The notes under the pieces: generated by a model | Seen by the model: only the letters and a program-made list of their open reading frames with translations | Told to the model about the DNA's origin: nothing | The model's database searches: none | In this document: piece after piece, positions 35,819 to 44,934 of the stretch | Numbering within the stretch: position 1 is the stretch's first letter | Layout of the letters: every line of letters starts with the position of its first letter | Made by a program: the position numbers and the translations under genes | Source: Vibrio sinensis | GTDB lineage: Bacteria; Pseudomonadota; Gammaproteobacteria; Enterobacterales; Vibrionaceae | Direction: 5' to 3' | Assembly (NCBI RefSeq): GCF_003605645.1 | Contig: NZ_QVMU01000008.1 | Coordinates: forward strand, 115,061-179,060 | Length of the DNA stretch: 64,000 bases

Positions 35819-36997
35819 TTAAGGTCCAACATTAATATCGGTCTCTTTGCATGCAAGTGGTGCGACACTATTTAACAGAATACGAACCAACTCTGTTTGT
35901 CGTCTAACACCCGTTTTAGAAAAGATAGAGCGTAAATGCGCTCGGGCGGTATTACGACGGATATTGAGTACTTCTGCGGCCTCTTCTAATGAAAGACCGT
36001 TCGCTAGTTGAAGGGTTAATGCCGTCTCGGCAGAGGTTAAACCAAAAATTTTCTTAGCGACATGGCTACTTGCCTGAGACTTAGCAACAGAGTCTCGAAT
36101 ATAAACCACGGCTTTGCCCTGCCCTGTTCCTTTCTGCCATGCTGGTGATGGAATGACTTCCACAACAACGCCAAGGTTCACCTCACCAGATGGGCGGGCG
36201 ATTGACATTGCTTCAGGTAACATAGGACGGTCGGATTCACTGACCATTTTAAAAGAATCGGCGATAAGCTGTTTAAGCTCACGATTATCGTTTGGGTAGT
36301 GGGCGGTTAGTTTACCCCCTTGAACTTTTAAGCCATCTTCTTGCAACAACAATTCGCTGGCAAATACATTTTGTTCAAGGATTCTTCCGGACTCATCAAT
36401 CTGTACCGTTGCAATCGATAAACGACTAATCGCCTCGTTATACATAGAACCGATGGAATTACTTCGGTCAAGTTGATGGTGGATATCAAGTGCGCGCTTT
36501 AGGTGGGTAATCAGCAGCTGACAAAGTGCTTTGTCTTCGTCGCTAAAATTGTCTTGTGATTCAGGTCTTGTAATACGTAGTTTGACTAAGCCACCGTCGA
36601 TTGTTGAAATATCAGCAGACATGACATGGTAGACGCCAATATTGGCACACCAATACTTACGGTAGGTACTTTGGATCCAAGCTTCTTCATCCATGAGGTC
36701 ATCAACAGTAAACACCGTATCTGGACGTTGATTGTTGAAAGGGGTGATGTGGTAACGATAAGGAAGGTATTGCACTTTTTTCTCTGCGCTAATACCACTT
36801 CCTATCGCAATCATTAATCCTAGCTCTTCTTCCTCGTTTTCAAATGTCGGTTTAAGAATCAAAGTGACATAGTTAGCCGAAAAACAATCACGCAGTTCCT
36901 GCAATGGTTTATACCAATTGGATTTACTTTGCGAAAATTCGTATATGTTCTCTATCAGCGCGCTGTATTGCTGAAAATCGTAAGACATGTCCGCCAA
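35819..36997 (-). CDS. LuxR-family transcriptional regulator, TeiR-like
   Basis: A TTG start at 36997 lies 5 bases after AGGAGG, while ATG 36988 would be 14 bases away, so TTG is preferred. The 392-residue protein has an N-terminal sensor region, a PAS-like segment at about 200-270 (RLSIATVQIDESGRILEQNVFASELL) and a C-terminal LuxR helix-turn-helix (GLTSAETALTLQLANGLSLEEAAEVLNIRRNTARAHLRSIFSKTGVRRQTELVR). TeiR of Comamonas testosteroni, the steroid-responsive activator, has about the same length and layout. It is the only regulator inside the steroid genes and is co-oriented 66 bp downstream of etfA, so it is the prime candidate for the 18-bp operator described here. Ligand unknown. Confidence 0.87.
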   Translation of the reverse strand: MADMSYDFQQYSALIENIYEFSQSKSNWYKPLQELRDCFSANYVTLILKPTFENEEEELGLMIAIGSGISAEKKVQYLPYRYHITPFNNQRPDTVFTVDDLMDEEAWIQSTYRKYWCANIGVYHVMSADISTIDGGLVKLRITRPESQDNFSDEDKALCQLLITHLKRALDIHHQLDRSNSIGSMYNEAISRLSIATVQIDESGRILEQNVFASELLLQEDGLKVQGGKLTAHYPNDNRELKQLIADSFKMVSESDRPMLPEAMSIARPSGEVNLGVVVEVIPSPAWQKGTGQGKAVVYIRDSVAKSQASSHVAKKIFGLTSAETALTLQLANGLSLEEAAEVLNIRRNTARAHLRSIFSKTGVRRQTELVRILLNSVAPLACKETDINVGP

Positions 36998-37063
36998 TTT
37001 ACCCTCCTTTATAATACTTATTTAAGGGTAGGCACCCGCAGCAATCACTTACTGCGGATCGCG

Positions 37064-38023
37064 CTATGACTGAGCTAGACACTCCGTGAGTTCAGGAACC
37101 AAAGTAAACAAGTCCCCCTCAAGACCATAATCAGCATACTGAAATATTGGTGCATCAGGGTCTTTATTAATGGCTACGATAACTTTAGAGTCGCTCATCC
37201 CTGCAAGGTGTTGAATCGCGCCGGAAATGCCTACTGCTATATAGAGCTCAGGTGCAACAATCTTACCTGTTTGCCCTACTTGATAGTCATTAGGAACATA
37301 ACCTGCATCAACTGCAGCTCGCGAAGCTCCAAGAGCCGCTCCTAATTTATCTGCCAATGGTTCTAAAATATCTCGATAGTTTTGATCACTACCAAGACCT
37401 CTCCCCCCGGAGACCACCACTGACGCAGTACTTAGATCTGGACGATCCGATTCAACAAGTTCTGTTCTAACAAACTGCGATAGACCAACATCTGCTGCAG
37501 CTGCGATATTTTTCACTTCCGCCTGGCCTTCCATTCCTGCTTTTTCAAAGGCCGTCGTTCTAATGGTTAAGATCTGTACTTTCTCTTTAGATTCCAATGT
37601 TAAGAGAATGTTACTAGTGTATATATAACGCTGGTAGATGCCAACATTTTCGATGCTCGTTACGTCTGAAACTTGAGCAACATCAAGAAGTGCGGAAATG
37701 CGAGGAGATACATTCTTACCAAACGTCGTACTTGCGCTAATAATCGCGTCATAACTTTCATTTTCAGTGACTTCCAAAACTAGCTGCGCAACGTTTTCTG
37801 CCAACCCACCAGCGTAGTATTCCGCCTCTGCATGTAGCACATTATTGACCCCTGAAATACGTTGACACTCTTGCGCTACATCTGAACATTGATGACCTGC
37901 AACCAGCACATCAATTGTCGAGTCTGATGTATAACTTGCGAGTGTTTTAGCAGCCCCAACGGCATTAAGCGTCGCACTAATAAGTTGGTTATTCAGATGT
38001 TCTGCTATAACTAAAATTTTCAT
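37064..38023 (-). CDS. etfA: electron transfer flavoprotein alpha subunit
   Basis: A 319-residue EtfA with the C-terminal FAD-binding domain intact: VVSGGRGLGSDQNY, GAALGASRAAVDAGYVPNDYQVGQTGKIVAPELYIAVGISGAIQHLAGM and AINKDPDAPIFQYADYGLEGD. With EtfB it accepts electrons from acyl-CoA dehydrogenases and passes them to ETF:quinone oxidoreductase. Its location next to the regulator, behind an operator, suggests a dedicated ETF serving the eight steroid ACAD subunits of the window rather than the housekeeping one. Confidence 0.95.
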   Translation of the reverse strand: MKILVIAEHLNNQLISATLNAVGAAKTLASYTSDSTIDVLVAGHQCSDVAQECQRISGVNNVLHAEAEYYAGGLAENVAQLVLEVTENESYDAIISASTTFGKNVSPRISALLDVAQVSDVTSIENVGIYQRYIYTSNILLTLESKEKVQILTIRTTAFEKAGMEGQAEVKNIAAAADVGLSQFVRTELVESDRPDLSTASVVVSGGRGLGSDQNYRDILEPLADKLGAALGASRAAVDAGYVPNDYQVGQTGKIVAPELYIAVGISGAIQHLAGMSDSKVIVAINKDPDAPIFQYADYGLEGDLFTLVPELTECLAQS

Positions 38024-38032
38024 TATTTTCTC

Positions 38033-38782
38033 CTAAAGCACCTTAGCTTCGCTTTTTAGCTTTTCGATAAGCTCATCAATACTTGATACCATGACACCAC
38101 CTTTGCGTTGCTCAGGCATCGCATAAGAAACGGCCGTAAAACGAGGTGTAGTATCGACGCCCAAGCTTGAAATATCTAAGGTATCTATAGGCTTACGTTT
38201 TGCTTTCATGATATTTGGGAGTGACGCATAACGAGGCTCATTGAGTCGAAGATCACAAGTCACCACTGCTGGTAGCGGCATTTTCAACACTTCCAAACCC
38301 GCATCAACTTCACGTGTTACTGTCAGTTCTTCGCCTTCAATTTCCATCTCAGACGCGAATGTACCTTGTGGCCAGTGCAGCAGCGCCGCTAACATTTGAC
38401 CGGTTTGATTGCTGTCATCATCAATGGCCTGTTTACCTAACAGTAATAGTTTTGGTGATTCTTGTTCTGCAACCGCTTTAAGAGTTTTCGCGACGGACAA
38501 AGGCTCAATCCCATCTTCAGCGAGAACATGAATACCTCTGTCTGCACCGACTGCTAGTGCGGTTCGAATAATATCTTGGCATCCTTGGCTACCAACACTG
38601 ACAACCACGACCTCTGATGCGACGCCGGCTTCTTTTAAACGAACTGCTTGTTCGATAGCAATTTCATCAAATGGGTTAATCGACATCTTCACATTATCAA
38701 GATCAACCCCAGAGCGGTCTGACTTCAACCTTACTTTCACGTTGTAATCAACGACTCTTTTAATGGGAACGAGAATCTTCAT
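38033..38782 (-). CDS. etfB: electron transfer flavoprotein beta subunit
   Basis: A 249-residue Etf[57 protein letters not shown] (AMP-binding segment) and the recognition loop region [41 protein letters not shown]. It is the first gene of the etfB-etfA-regulator operon, 9 bp before etfA, with a well-conserved operator 97 bp upstream. That the regulator lies at the end of this operon implies positive autoregulation if the operator is its site. Confidence 0.95.
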   Translation of the reverse strand: MKILVPIKRVVDYNVKVRLKSDRSGVDLDNVKMSINPFDEIAIEQAVRLKEAGVASEVVVVSVGSQGCQDIIRTALAVGADRGIHVLAEDGIEPLSVAKTLKAVAEQESPKLLLLGKQAIDDDSNQTGQMLAALLHWPQGTFASEMEIEGEELTVTREVDAGLEVLKMPLPAVVTCDLRLNEPRYASLPNIMKAKRKPIDTLDISSLGVDTTPRFTAVSYAMPEQRKGGVMVSSIDELIEKLKSEAKVL

Positions 38783-38878
38783 GCATTACTCCCTCATTTG
38801 TATGTGGTACCGATTAATCATCCATTAATCAGACTTTCCGTAAGTTTCATTCAGATTAGGAAAAAACATCTTTCTCAA

Positions 38879-38896
38879 CATCGTCCATTGAGACTA
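38879..38896 (-). promoter_or_regulatory. candidate steroid-regulon operator 8
   Basis: Plus strand CATCGTCCA-TTG-AGACTA, 97 bp upstream of etfB; on the minus strand TTGAGA follows the dyad directly as a possible -35. Confidence 0.75.
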
Positions 38897-39041
38897 TCGA
38901 ATAAAAATCAATAAAATATATCTAAACAGAGGTTATGAAGTGGCAAGGCGCACAGGCTTGAAAGGCTAGACAAAACAGATGAGTCAGATGAGCAATGCTA
39001 GACTTAAAGCTGCGTATTAGAACTCATCAAGGGAGAGCGTC

Positions 39042-39428
39042 ATGAGGTATGAACATATTTTGGTGGCTGTTGATCTAACTAAATCCAGCAAGGATGTCAT
39101 CAATAAAGGGATTTCCTTAGCGAAAAACGCAAATTCTAAGTTGTCATTTGTTTATGTCGATGTTGATAAAGTTGTCTTAGAACCTAAAGAAGAACAGACG
39201 TTACATCAACAGTTACAAACACTCGCAGATGAAGCAGATTATCCAGTAACAAATACTTTAGTCGTTATCGGCGATCTACATATAAAGCTCTCTGGCCTAG
39301 TAAAAAACATGAATATTGACTTGGTCGTTTGCGGTCATCATCATAAGTTTTTGAGCCGTTTTTCCTCTTCCGTTCCCAAATTAGCTAATGCTGTAGAAGC
39401 TGACTTATTAGTGGTTTATCTCTCCTAA
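39042..39428 (+). CDS. universal stress protein, UspA family
   Basis: A 128-residue UspA-type protein: MRYEHILVAVDLTKSSKDVINKGISLAKN, a short insertion, DLVVCGHHHKFLSRFSSSVPKLANAVEADLLVVYL. The C-terminal G-2x-G-9x-G ATP-binding motif is not clean here (GHHHKFLSRFSSSV), so it may belong to the non-ATP-binding UspA class. It is a single-gene unit after GGGAGAGCGTC, divergent from etfB, and ends before a terminator at 39521-39550. No operator points toward it, so co-regulation with steroid genes is doubtful. Confidence 0.85.
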   Translation: MRYEHILVAVDLTKSSKDVINKGISLAKNANSKLSFVYVDVDKVVLEPKEEQTLHQQLQTLADEADYPVTNTLVVIGDLHIKLSGLVKNMNIDLVVCGHHHKFLSRFSSSVPKLANAVEADLLVVYLS

Positions 39429-39520
39429 ACCACACCATCTTGAATGGCTAACTAAATAGAGAATTAATAATGAAGCCGAAATCACACTCCTACTAGCTGT
39501 TGGGTTAACCCTAACAACAA

Positions 39521-39550
39521 AAAAACGGGAGACATTGTCTACCCGTTTTT
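39521..39550. terminator. bidirectional terminator
   Basis: AAAACGGGaGAC-att-GTCtaCCCGTTTTT, with an A-run on the left and a T-run on the right, between the usp gene (+) and the reductase gene (-). Confidence 0.8.
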
Positions 39551-39636
39551 ATTTCTATCCCACTCACCAATTGAACCTCACTATTTAACCTCACACAATT
39601 AAGCTTCGTGGCTTAGTAAGACTCTGACTAGTGGGA

Positions 39637-40671
39637 TTACGTAAAACGAATTTTTACTATATCTGAATGCGGTATTGCCTGGCAGCTCAAAATAAGGTTT
39701 TGTTTAATATCACGCTCATCAAGCACCTCATTAACCAACATACTCACCTCTCCCTCAACGACCTCGCACATACAAGATGCGCAAAGACCACTACAACAAG
39801 AATAAGGGAGCTCTACCCCAGAACGTTCAGCGGCATTAAGCAGTGTCTCATCTGGCTTCCAAGCAAAGCGATGAGTATTGCTGCCTATCTCCACTGTCGT
39901 ATCACACTCTGAAAACGTATCCGACATAGTCACATTTTCTGAGCTAGAAACGGAATCCGCCGATGGTGCAACAAAACGTTCAAGATGAATTGCCGATTTG
40001 GGAATATCTAAATGGAATAATGCCAATTCTACCGCATCCATAAATGGCGCAGGACCACAAATGAATACCTTGCTCGATGGCGACATCGCGCTCGCTAATG
40101 ATGTTAGAAATAACTGGCTCGGTATCCCACTAAGGCTTTCAAGCAAATGAATAACCTCTAAACGATTAGGGTAATCTGCCTGCAGTTTTTTCAGTGAATC
40201 TTTAAATATCACTGATTCTTCATCTCTATTTGCATAGATTAGACGAATACGAGCATTCCCCTTAACCAACGCAGTTCTGAGTATTGAATAGACTGGGGTG
40301 ATACCACTACCGCCAGCAAATAGTAACAGCTCATCATCAAAACTCTTTGGAACGAACACACCAGAGGGCGGCATGACATCGATACTGTCCCCCGCTTTGA
40401 TGTGATCGCAGAGATAATTTGATACTCGTCCACCCTCAACACGCTTGATTGACACTTGTAACTCTTCGTCTAATTCAGGCGAGCTCGACATAGAATAACA
40501 GCGCAATTGCTGTCCGCCATCCCATGGCACTCGGAGAGTAAGAAATTGCCCCGGTTGATATTGATATAAGGAGCGCAGAGATTCAGGCACCTCAAAGCGC
40601 AACGAAATAGCCGCTTCGGTTTCTTCAATAACTTGCTTAACGACAAGAGAATGATAATGAACTGTCGACAT
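39637..40671 (-). CDS. kshB: ferredoxin-NAD(P)H reductase, KshB-like
   Basis: A 344-residue reductase: FAD domain (QLRCYSMSSSPE, about 55-66), NAD(P) domain (LLLFAGGSGITPVYSILRTAL and VFICGPAPFMDAVE) and a C-terminal plant-type 2Fe-2S domain (ELPYSCCSGLCASCMCEV and LILSCQAIP, giving C-x4-5-C-x2-C...C). This matches KshB, the reductase of 3-ketosteroid 9-alpha-hydroxylase, in domain order and length. Phenylacetyl-CoA epoxidase reductase PaaE shares the layout and is an alternative. The oxygenase partner KshA is not in this window. It is downstream of hsaA in a two-gene operon with an operator upstream. Confidence 0.8.
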   Translation of the reverse strand: MSTVHYHSLVVKQVIEETEAAISLRFEVPESLRSLYQYQPGQFLTLRVPWDGGQQLRCYSMSSSPELDEELQVSIKRVEGGRVSNYLCDHIKAGDSIDVMPPSGVFVPKSFDDELLLFAGGSGITPVYSILRTALVKGNARIRLIYANRDEESVIFKDSLKKLQADYPNRLEVIHLLESLSGIPSQLFLTSLASAMSPSSKVFICGPAPFMDAVELALFHLDIPKSAIHLERFVAPSADSVSSSENVTMSDTFSECDTTVEIGSNTHRFAWKPDETLLNAAERSGVELPYSCCSGLCASCMCEVVEGEVSMLVNEVLDERDIKQNLILSCQAIPHSDIVKIRFT

Positions 40672-40725
40672 AGGTGATCCTCAATAAACAGGGTTGGCAA
40701 AGCCACATTAGATCAGCAAAATTCG

Positions 40726-41946
40726 CTAAACAAATGGGTCCATATTGGGCATACCAAGCATCACCGAGCCTTGGGCACGCATATAAGCATCAGTGTTATT
40801 CGCAATGTGACCACGAGCTTGATGAATATCTCGAACGATTCGTTCAATCGGATTTGAACGATACAGCCCAGAAGCGGCACATGCTCTAAGTAGTGAATCA
40901 ACTTGCTCTGCACACAGTTTTGGCACTGCCGCTGATTGTGCGCGTTGCATCAAGCGTTCTTCAACTTCAAGAGTTCGATCATCACGGATGTTATCAACGA
41001 TGCGTCCATAGTTACGAAGCAGTACCAACTTAAGTTGATCGCTAAGCATCATGGCATCACATACTGCATATTGTGCATTTGGATCTTCCGCCGTTTTGCT
41101 GCCGTGCTTACCAATATGGGCACTCGCACGCTCTCTAAACTCATCAATCGCACCATCAAGCGCACCGATACAAGCCGAAGATACTGCGCGTTGAAAAACT
41201 TGAGTGAATGGAATTTTGTATAACCAGCTTGGGTTTGTTTCGCGCCCCGGACAACCATCATTACTATGATTATTAGTTCGTTGAACGCGATGCTCAGGAA
41301 CAAATGCACCTTCAACTACAATGTCATGACTTCCTGTCGCTCTTAGGCCATGTACATCCCAATTTTTTTCAATTAAGAAATCTGACTTAGGCAGTAGGAA
41401 AGTCGCATGCTCCAGCTCTTCAGGATTATCTTTTTTCGGTAAAAGTGCACCAAGGAAAATCCACTCACAATGTTCACAACCACTTGAGAATCCCCAGCGA
41501 CCTGTGAATTTGTAACCCCCCTCAACTTTCTCCGCTTTACCCACAGGCATATACGTTGAAGCGATACGAGTACTCGAATCGTCTTTCCATACATCTTGTT
41601 GTGCTTGCTCTGGAAACAGTGGCAACTGCCAATTGTGGACGCCAATAACACCATAAATCCACGCCGTAGACATACAGCCTCGAGCCAAGATCATCTGGAT
41701 TCGATAAAACACTCGTGGATCAAGTTCATAGCCACCCCATCGCTTAGGTTGCAATACTCGAAACAAGCCAGCTTCTGCAATGTCAGCCACTGACTGGTCC
41801 GGTACTTTTCCATCGACGTCTGCTTGACGAGCTCGCTCTTTCAACGTCGGAATTAACGCTGTTGCTTTCTCAATAAGATCAAGCGCCTCTGGCGTGAGGT
41901 AGTCTTCTTTGACTTCATGTGACGTTATTTCTTGATAGATTGCCAT
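40726..41946 (-). CDS. hsaA: 3-HSA 4-hydroxylase oxygenase subunit, HsaA
   Basis: Start at ATG 41946, 8 bases after AGGAGA. The 406-residue flavin-dependent monooxygenase has an acyl-CoA-dehydrogenase-like fold (class D): RLQPKRWGGYELDPRVFYRIQ-type N-terminal region, GRWGFSSGCEHCEWIFLGALLP and WDVHGLRATGSHDIVVEGAFVPEHRV. HsaA (TesA2) uses reduced flavin from HsaB (30662-31630) to hydroxylate the aromatised A ring of 3-HSA, making the catechol cleaved by HsaC. The separation of hsaA and hsaB by 9 kb is unusual, but all sit under the same operator type (42043-42060, 97 bp upstream). Confidence 0.9.
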   Translation of the reverse strand: MAIYQEITSHEVKEDYLTPEALDLIEKATALIPTLKERARQADVDGKVPDQSVADIAEAGLFRVLQPKRWGGYELDPRVFYRIQMILARGCMSTAWIYGVIGVHNWQLPLFPEQAQQDVWKDDSSTRIASTYMPVGKAEKVEGGYKFTGRWGFSSGCEHCEWIFLGALLPKKDNPEELEHATFLLPKSDFLIEKNWDVHGLRATGSHDIVVEGAFVPEHRVQRTNNHSNDGCPGRETNPSWLYKIPFTQVFQRAVSSACIGALDGAIDEFRERASAHIGKHGSKTAEDPNAQYAVCDAMMLSDQLKLVLLRNYGRIVDNIRDDRTLEVEERLMQRAQSAAVPKLCAEQVDSLLRACAASGLYRSNPIERIVRDIHQARGHIANNTDAYMRAQGSVMLGMPNMDPFV

Positions 41947-42496
41947 GTTTATTCTCCTAAACACCCACGCCGATTCAGAATGGTTTCGACGCTATTCTCT
42001 TTGATTAGTCTTTACGAGATTTCCACACTTTAAGTGGGTACTCATCGTCAATATGGACTAACCAAGCAATCATGAAAGAACCATCAATTAATCATCAACT
42101 ATTCATCAAAACTTACGCCTGCTGGTTAAAACCATCACAACTACACGTACCAAACCGCGTTATGCACTGCCACGATAGAAACAGTCTCAAAAACCGTGGT
42201 AGAAACGTCATATCATCGAGATAAAAACGCAAAATTAAAATGCTAAATTAAAAGGACAGACACCTTAAACGCTATTATGAATTGCGTTACTTTATGGCAT
42301 CTATTGAGGTAAATTCGCTGAAATCCTCTTAAATTCTTTTAAATGTCGATAAAAGTACATAGCTTACCCAACACCCATTGGGGAGGAATCTTCGCTCATC
42401 AAACTACTCCTCTAAAACCACCCAAATCAGCACTCGTTGGATTTTGTGAATAATGGGGCTAAAGTAGTAATAAGATTCAGCATTGAGGACATAATC
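41947..42496. other. intergenic region upstream of hsaA
   Basis: About 550 bp with operator 9 near the left end. A copy of the AAGGACAGACACCTTAA motif (42248-42266) also heads each of the three ~400-bp repeats further right. I see no gene. The region marks the junction between the steroid block and accessory DNA. Confidence 0.6.
42043..42060 (-). promoter_or_regulatory. candidate steroid-regulon operator 9
   Basis: Plus strand CATCGTCAA-TAT-GGACTA, 97 bp upstream of hsaA, the same spacing as for the CoA ligase and etfB operons. Confidence 0.75.
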
Positions 42497-42748
42497 ATGA
42501 GCCCAGAAGACAAATTATTATTTGATAAGATGATTGCATTGGAAGGTAAAGATTTAACGCAGTTAACTGAGCAAGAAAAAGCCGTATTTGATGAATTTGA
42601 AGCACGTGCCCATGAGTTTGGAGTCACTATTGAGGTTGCAACAGAGGCTCCCATCGCTGATGTAAAACAATACACCTCGCCTTATGAAACCAATCAAATG
42701 AAACAACACTTTCCCAATCAAATCATCATTAAACGAGCTGTGGATTAA
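42497..42748 (+). CDS. small acidic hypothetical protein
   Basis: ATG 42497 follows GAGGACATAATC; an open extension to 42437 has no ribosome site. The 83-residue product (MSPEDKLLFDKMIALEGKDLTQ...) is rich in Glu and Asp, mainly helical in appearance, with no signal peptide or membrane segment. I do not recognise a family. It is unrelated to the steroid genes by content and stands alone. Confidence 0.6.
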   Translation: MSPEDKLLFDKMIALEGKDLTQLTEQEKAVFDEFEARAHEFGVTIEVATEAPIADVKQYTSPYETNQMKQHFPNQIIIKRAVD

Positions 42749-42914
42749 ACTAATTAACCCGTTATTTTTGCGCTGCTTTATCAACAAGTAGCCAACTTAA
42801 TCGCCTCTACGATAATGCGATAGTCTTGTTACTATTAGAGCTAAAGTCGTTTTTGTTAAGCAAACCACTTCGTGTTGATACAAGAAGTGGTTTGTTGATC
42901 TGATTTAACGCCTG

Positions 42915-43094
42915 TTAAGACTTCTCAAAAGTACCGATCACTTTTATCACACCTGACATCGCGTCATTCACATCCACTTTTTTGGTTGAAGTCAGCATAG
43001 ACTCTGTATTTTGTTTAATACGTTCTCTTAATGCTTGTAGCTCTTGCTGTGTTGAAGTTAGCTCGTTTGAAGTATTGGTTTTCATGTTTTGCAT
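42915..43094 (-). CDS. possible 59-residue helical protein or gene remnant
   Basis: A minus-strand frame from ATG 43094 to TAA 42915 encodes MQNMKTNTSNELTSTQQEL, then QALRERIKQNTESML, ending VDVNDAMSGVIKVIGTFEKS. It has a heptad-like, probably coiled-coil centre. No good ribosome site precedes either ATG, and the frame continues upstream as QIERINLE to a TAA about eight codons before. It therefore looks like the 3' end of a longer gene that has lost its start. Codon use is normal, so a genuine small protein remains possible. Confidence 0.4.
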   Translation of the reverse strand: MQNMKTNTSNELTSTQQELQALRERIKQNTESMLTSTKKVDVNDAMSGVIKVIGTFEKS

Positions 43095-43195
43095 TTCTAG
43101 ATTGATACGTTCAATTTGTTAGGGAGATGTCGCCATTCTATCTACAATCAATATGACGTATAGTTACTTTCCATCTAAAAAATAGATAGATACGC

Positions 43196-44053
43196 ATGTT
43201 CAATCTCAACCAGTTAGAAACTCTCGTGCTGTGCGTCGAATGTGGATCTTTTTCCGCGGCTGCGAGAAAACTAAGAAAAGCTCAGTCAGCGGTTAGCACA
43301 GCCATTGCTAACTTAGAAATTGATACCGGAATCCAAATTTTTGACCGTTCTTCCCGTTTTCCCGTTTTAACGGATCAAGGTGAGCAGCTGTATCAGCGAG
43401 CTGTTGCTTTAGTGGACTACTCTCAAAGCATCGAGAACATGATTCATGCATTCAGTTCTGGAATTGAGGGTAAGATATCTATTGCCATTAATCCTATTCT
43501 CCTCACACCAAGTTTTTATCAAATGATTGGTGAATTTTATTCACGCTTTCCAGATACAGAGCTAAATCTATACAGTGAAAGTAACGATAACGTCGCTCAC
43601 TCAGTAGTGAACCACAAAGCAGATATTGGCTTTATGACATTTGGCAACAGCCTTCCGAAAGGGATTGAAGTAGGCATGATTGGCTATCTACCATTTTCTG
43701 TGGCCGTTCATCATACTCACCCTTTACTCAATGACTCACAGCTTGTATTCGAACAGTTGAAAAAACATCGACAAATTATCTTGCTCGATGAGAATAGCCA
43801 ATACAGCACACCATTGTCGCCAAGCATCACTTATGTAAACAGTATTGAGTCCGCCATTGAATTACTAAAACTCGACAGCAATTGGCTACTGATCCCTAAT
43901 CATGTAATTAACAAATATCCAGAGATCAGGATATTGAAACTACCTAAAGAAGAAACAGATTGGCTCATTCAGATTGATAGAATTACGGTTAAAGAAAAAA
44001 ACATAGGTGTAGCACTCGAATGGTTGCAACGAAAGAGTAGCGAGTGCTTTTAA
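43196..44053 (+). CDS. LysR-family transcriptional regulator
   Basis: A 285-residue LysR regulator: the N-terminal winged helix (NQLETLVLCVECGSFSAAARKLRKAQSAVSTAIANLEIDTGIQIFDRSSR) and an effector-binding domain from about residue 90 (GKISIAINPILLTPSFYQMIGEF). It is slightly shorter than the usual 295-310. The FMN reductase gene 112 bp downstream on the same strand is the natural candidate target or partner, although LysR targets are more often divergent. There is no operator dyad, and I would not link it to steroid control. Confidence 0.9.
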   Translation: MFNLNQLETLVLCVECGSFSAAARKLRKAQSAVSTAIANLEIDTGIQIFDRSSRFPVLTDQGEQLYQRAVALVDYSQSIENMIHAFSSGIEGKISIAINPILLTPSFYQMIGEFYSRFPDTELNLYSESNDNVAHSVVNHKADIGFMTFGNSLPKGIEVGMIGYLPFSVAVHHTHPLLNDSQLVFEQLKKHRQIILLDENSQYSTPLSPSITYVNSIESAIELLKLDSNWLLIPNHVINKYPEIRILKLPKEETDWLIQIDRITVKEKNIGVALEWLQRKSSECF

Positions 44054-44165
44054 TTGCAAGTCATATGGAAATAATGATTACACATTAACCCTATTAATCA
44101 AAATATGGAATCAAAGTAAACTCCCCTCATCAACCGAATTGAGCAAAAGCACTGAGGAATAGCAG

Positions 44166-44687
44166 ATGAAAGTATTAGCGTTTGGCGCAAGCAACAACCA
44201 GAATTCAATTAACCAACAATTGGCTCACTACGCAGCAAAGCAAGTTCCAAACGCTGAGATCACAATGTTGGATATCAACCAACTAGAAATGCCTATCTTT
44301 AGTGATGAACGCGAAAAAGAACTTGGCCAACCTGAGCAAGCTAAGCAATTTTTCCAAGCAATCAGCGATGCAGATCTTATTGTTATCTCTTTCGCTGAGC
44401 ACAATGGTTCTTACACTGCGGCCTATAAGAACGTGTTCGATTGGACAACGCGTATCGACATGCAAGTATTCCAAGGTAAGCCTGTCATCATGCTAGCGAC
44501 TTCACCCGGCCCTGGCGGTGCAGCGAGTGTATTGGCAGCCGCAACAGGTTCAGCGCCTTACTTTGCAGCGGACGTAAAAGCGAGCATCTCTTTACCAAGC
44601 TTTTACGAGAACTTCGACATGGAAACGGCGCAAGTCACATCTGAAGAGTTCAATCGTCAGCTACTAGATACCATTGAAACGCTATAA
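44166..44687 (+). CDS. NAD(P)H-dependent FMN reductase family protein
   Basis: A 173-residue flavodoxin-like protein: MKVLAFGASNNQNSINQQLAHYAAK (phosphate-binding loop), FAEHNGSYTAAYKNVFDWTTR (the ExNxSxP-like flavin segment with GSYTAAYKN) and MLATSPGPGGAASVLAAAT. Family members reduce FMN, azo dyes, quinones or chromate. It follows a LysR gene and ends at a strong terminator, so a small oxidative or electrophile response unit is plausible; the substrate is unknown. Confidence 0.87.
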   Translation: MKVLAFGASNNQNSINQQLAHYAAKQVPNAEITMLDINQLEMPIFSDEREKELGQPEQAKQFFQAISDADLIVISFAEHNGSYTAAYKNVFDWTTRIDMQVFQGKPVIMLATSPGPGGAASVLAAATGSAPYFAADVKASISLPSFYENFDMETAQVTSEEFNRQLLDTIETL

Positions 44688-44740
44688 CAAATTAAAGTAC
44701 GTCGACTTTATACATTTGCCTTAGACGTGTACTTTGATAA

Positions 44741-44776
44741 AAACGCCCGCTCAGTCTGACTAGCGGGCGTTTTTTC
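44741..44776 (+). terminator. rho-independent terminator
   Basis: AAACGCCCGCT-cagtctgact-AGCGGGCGTTTTTTC, an 11-bp GC-rich stem with T-run. The same stem recurs at 46272 and 48031. Confidence 0.9.
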
Positions 44777-44934
44777 GTCTAAAGATTTAACTTGAAATTG
44801 CCAATGATTGTTAGTGTGTATTTCCACTAACGTCCTCTTTAGCAGTAAGTGTTTGACTTGGTTTTCCTCATGCCTGTAATGTGTTCTAAACATGGTATAC
44901 GACCAATAAAGATAACAGTGAAGTTGAGGGTAAT

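Noticed and set aside
43196..44053. LysR protein as regulator of the steroid genes
   Set aside because: It lies outside both steroid blocks, has no 18-bp dyad, and its neighbour is an FMN reductase gene; a LuxR/TeiR-like protein inside the locus is a better candidate.
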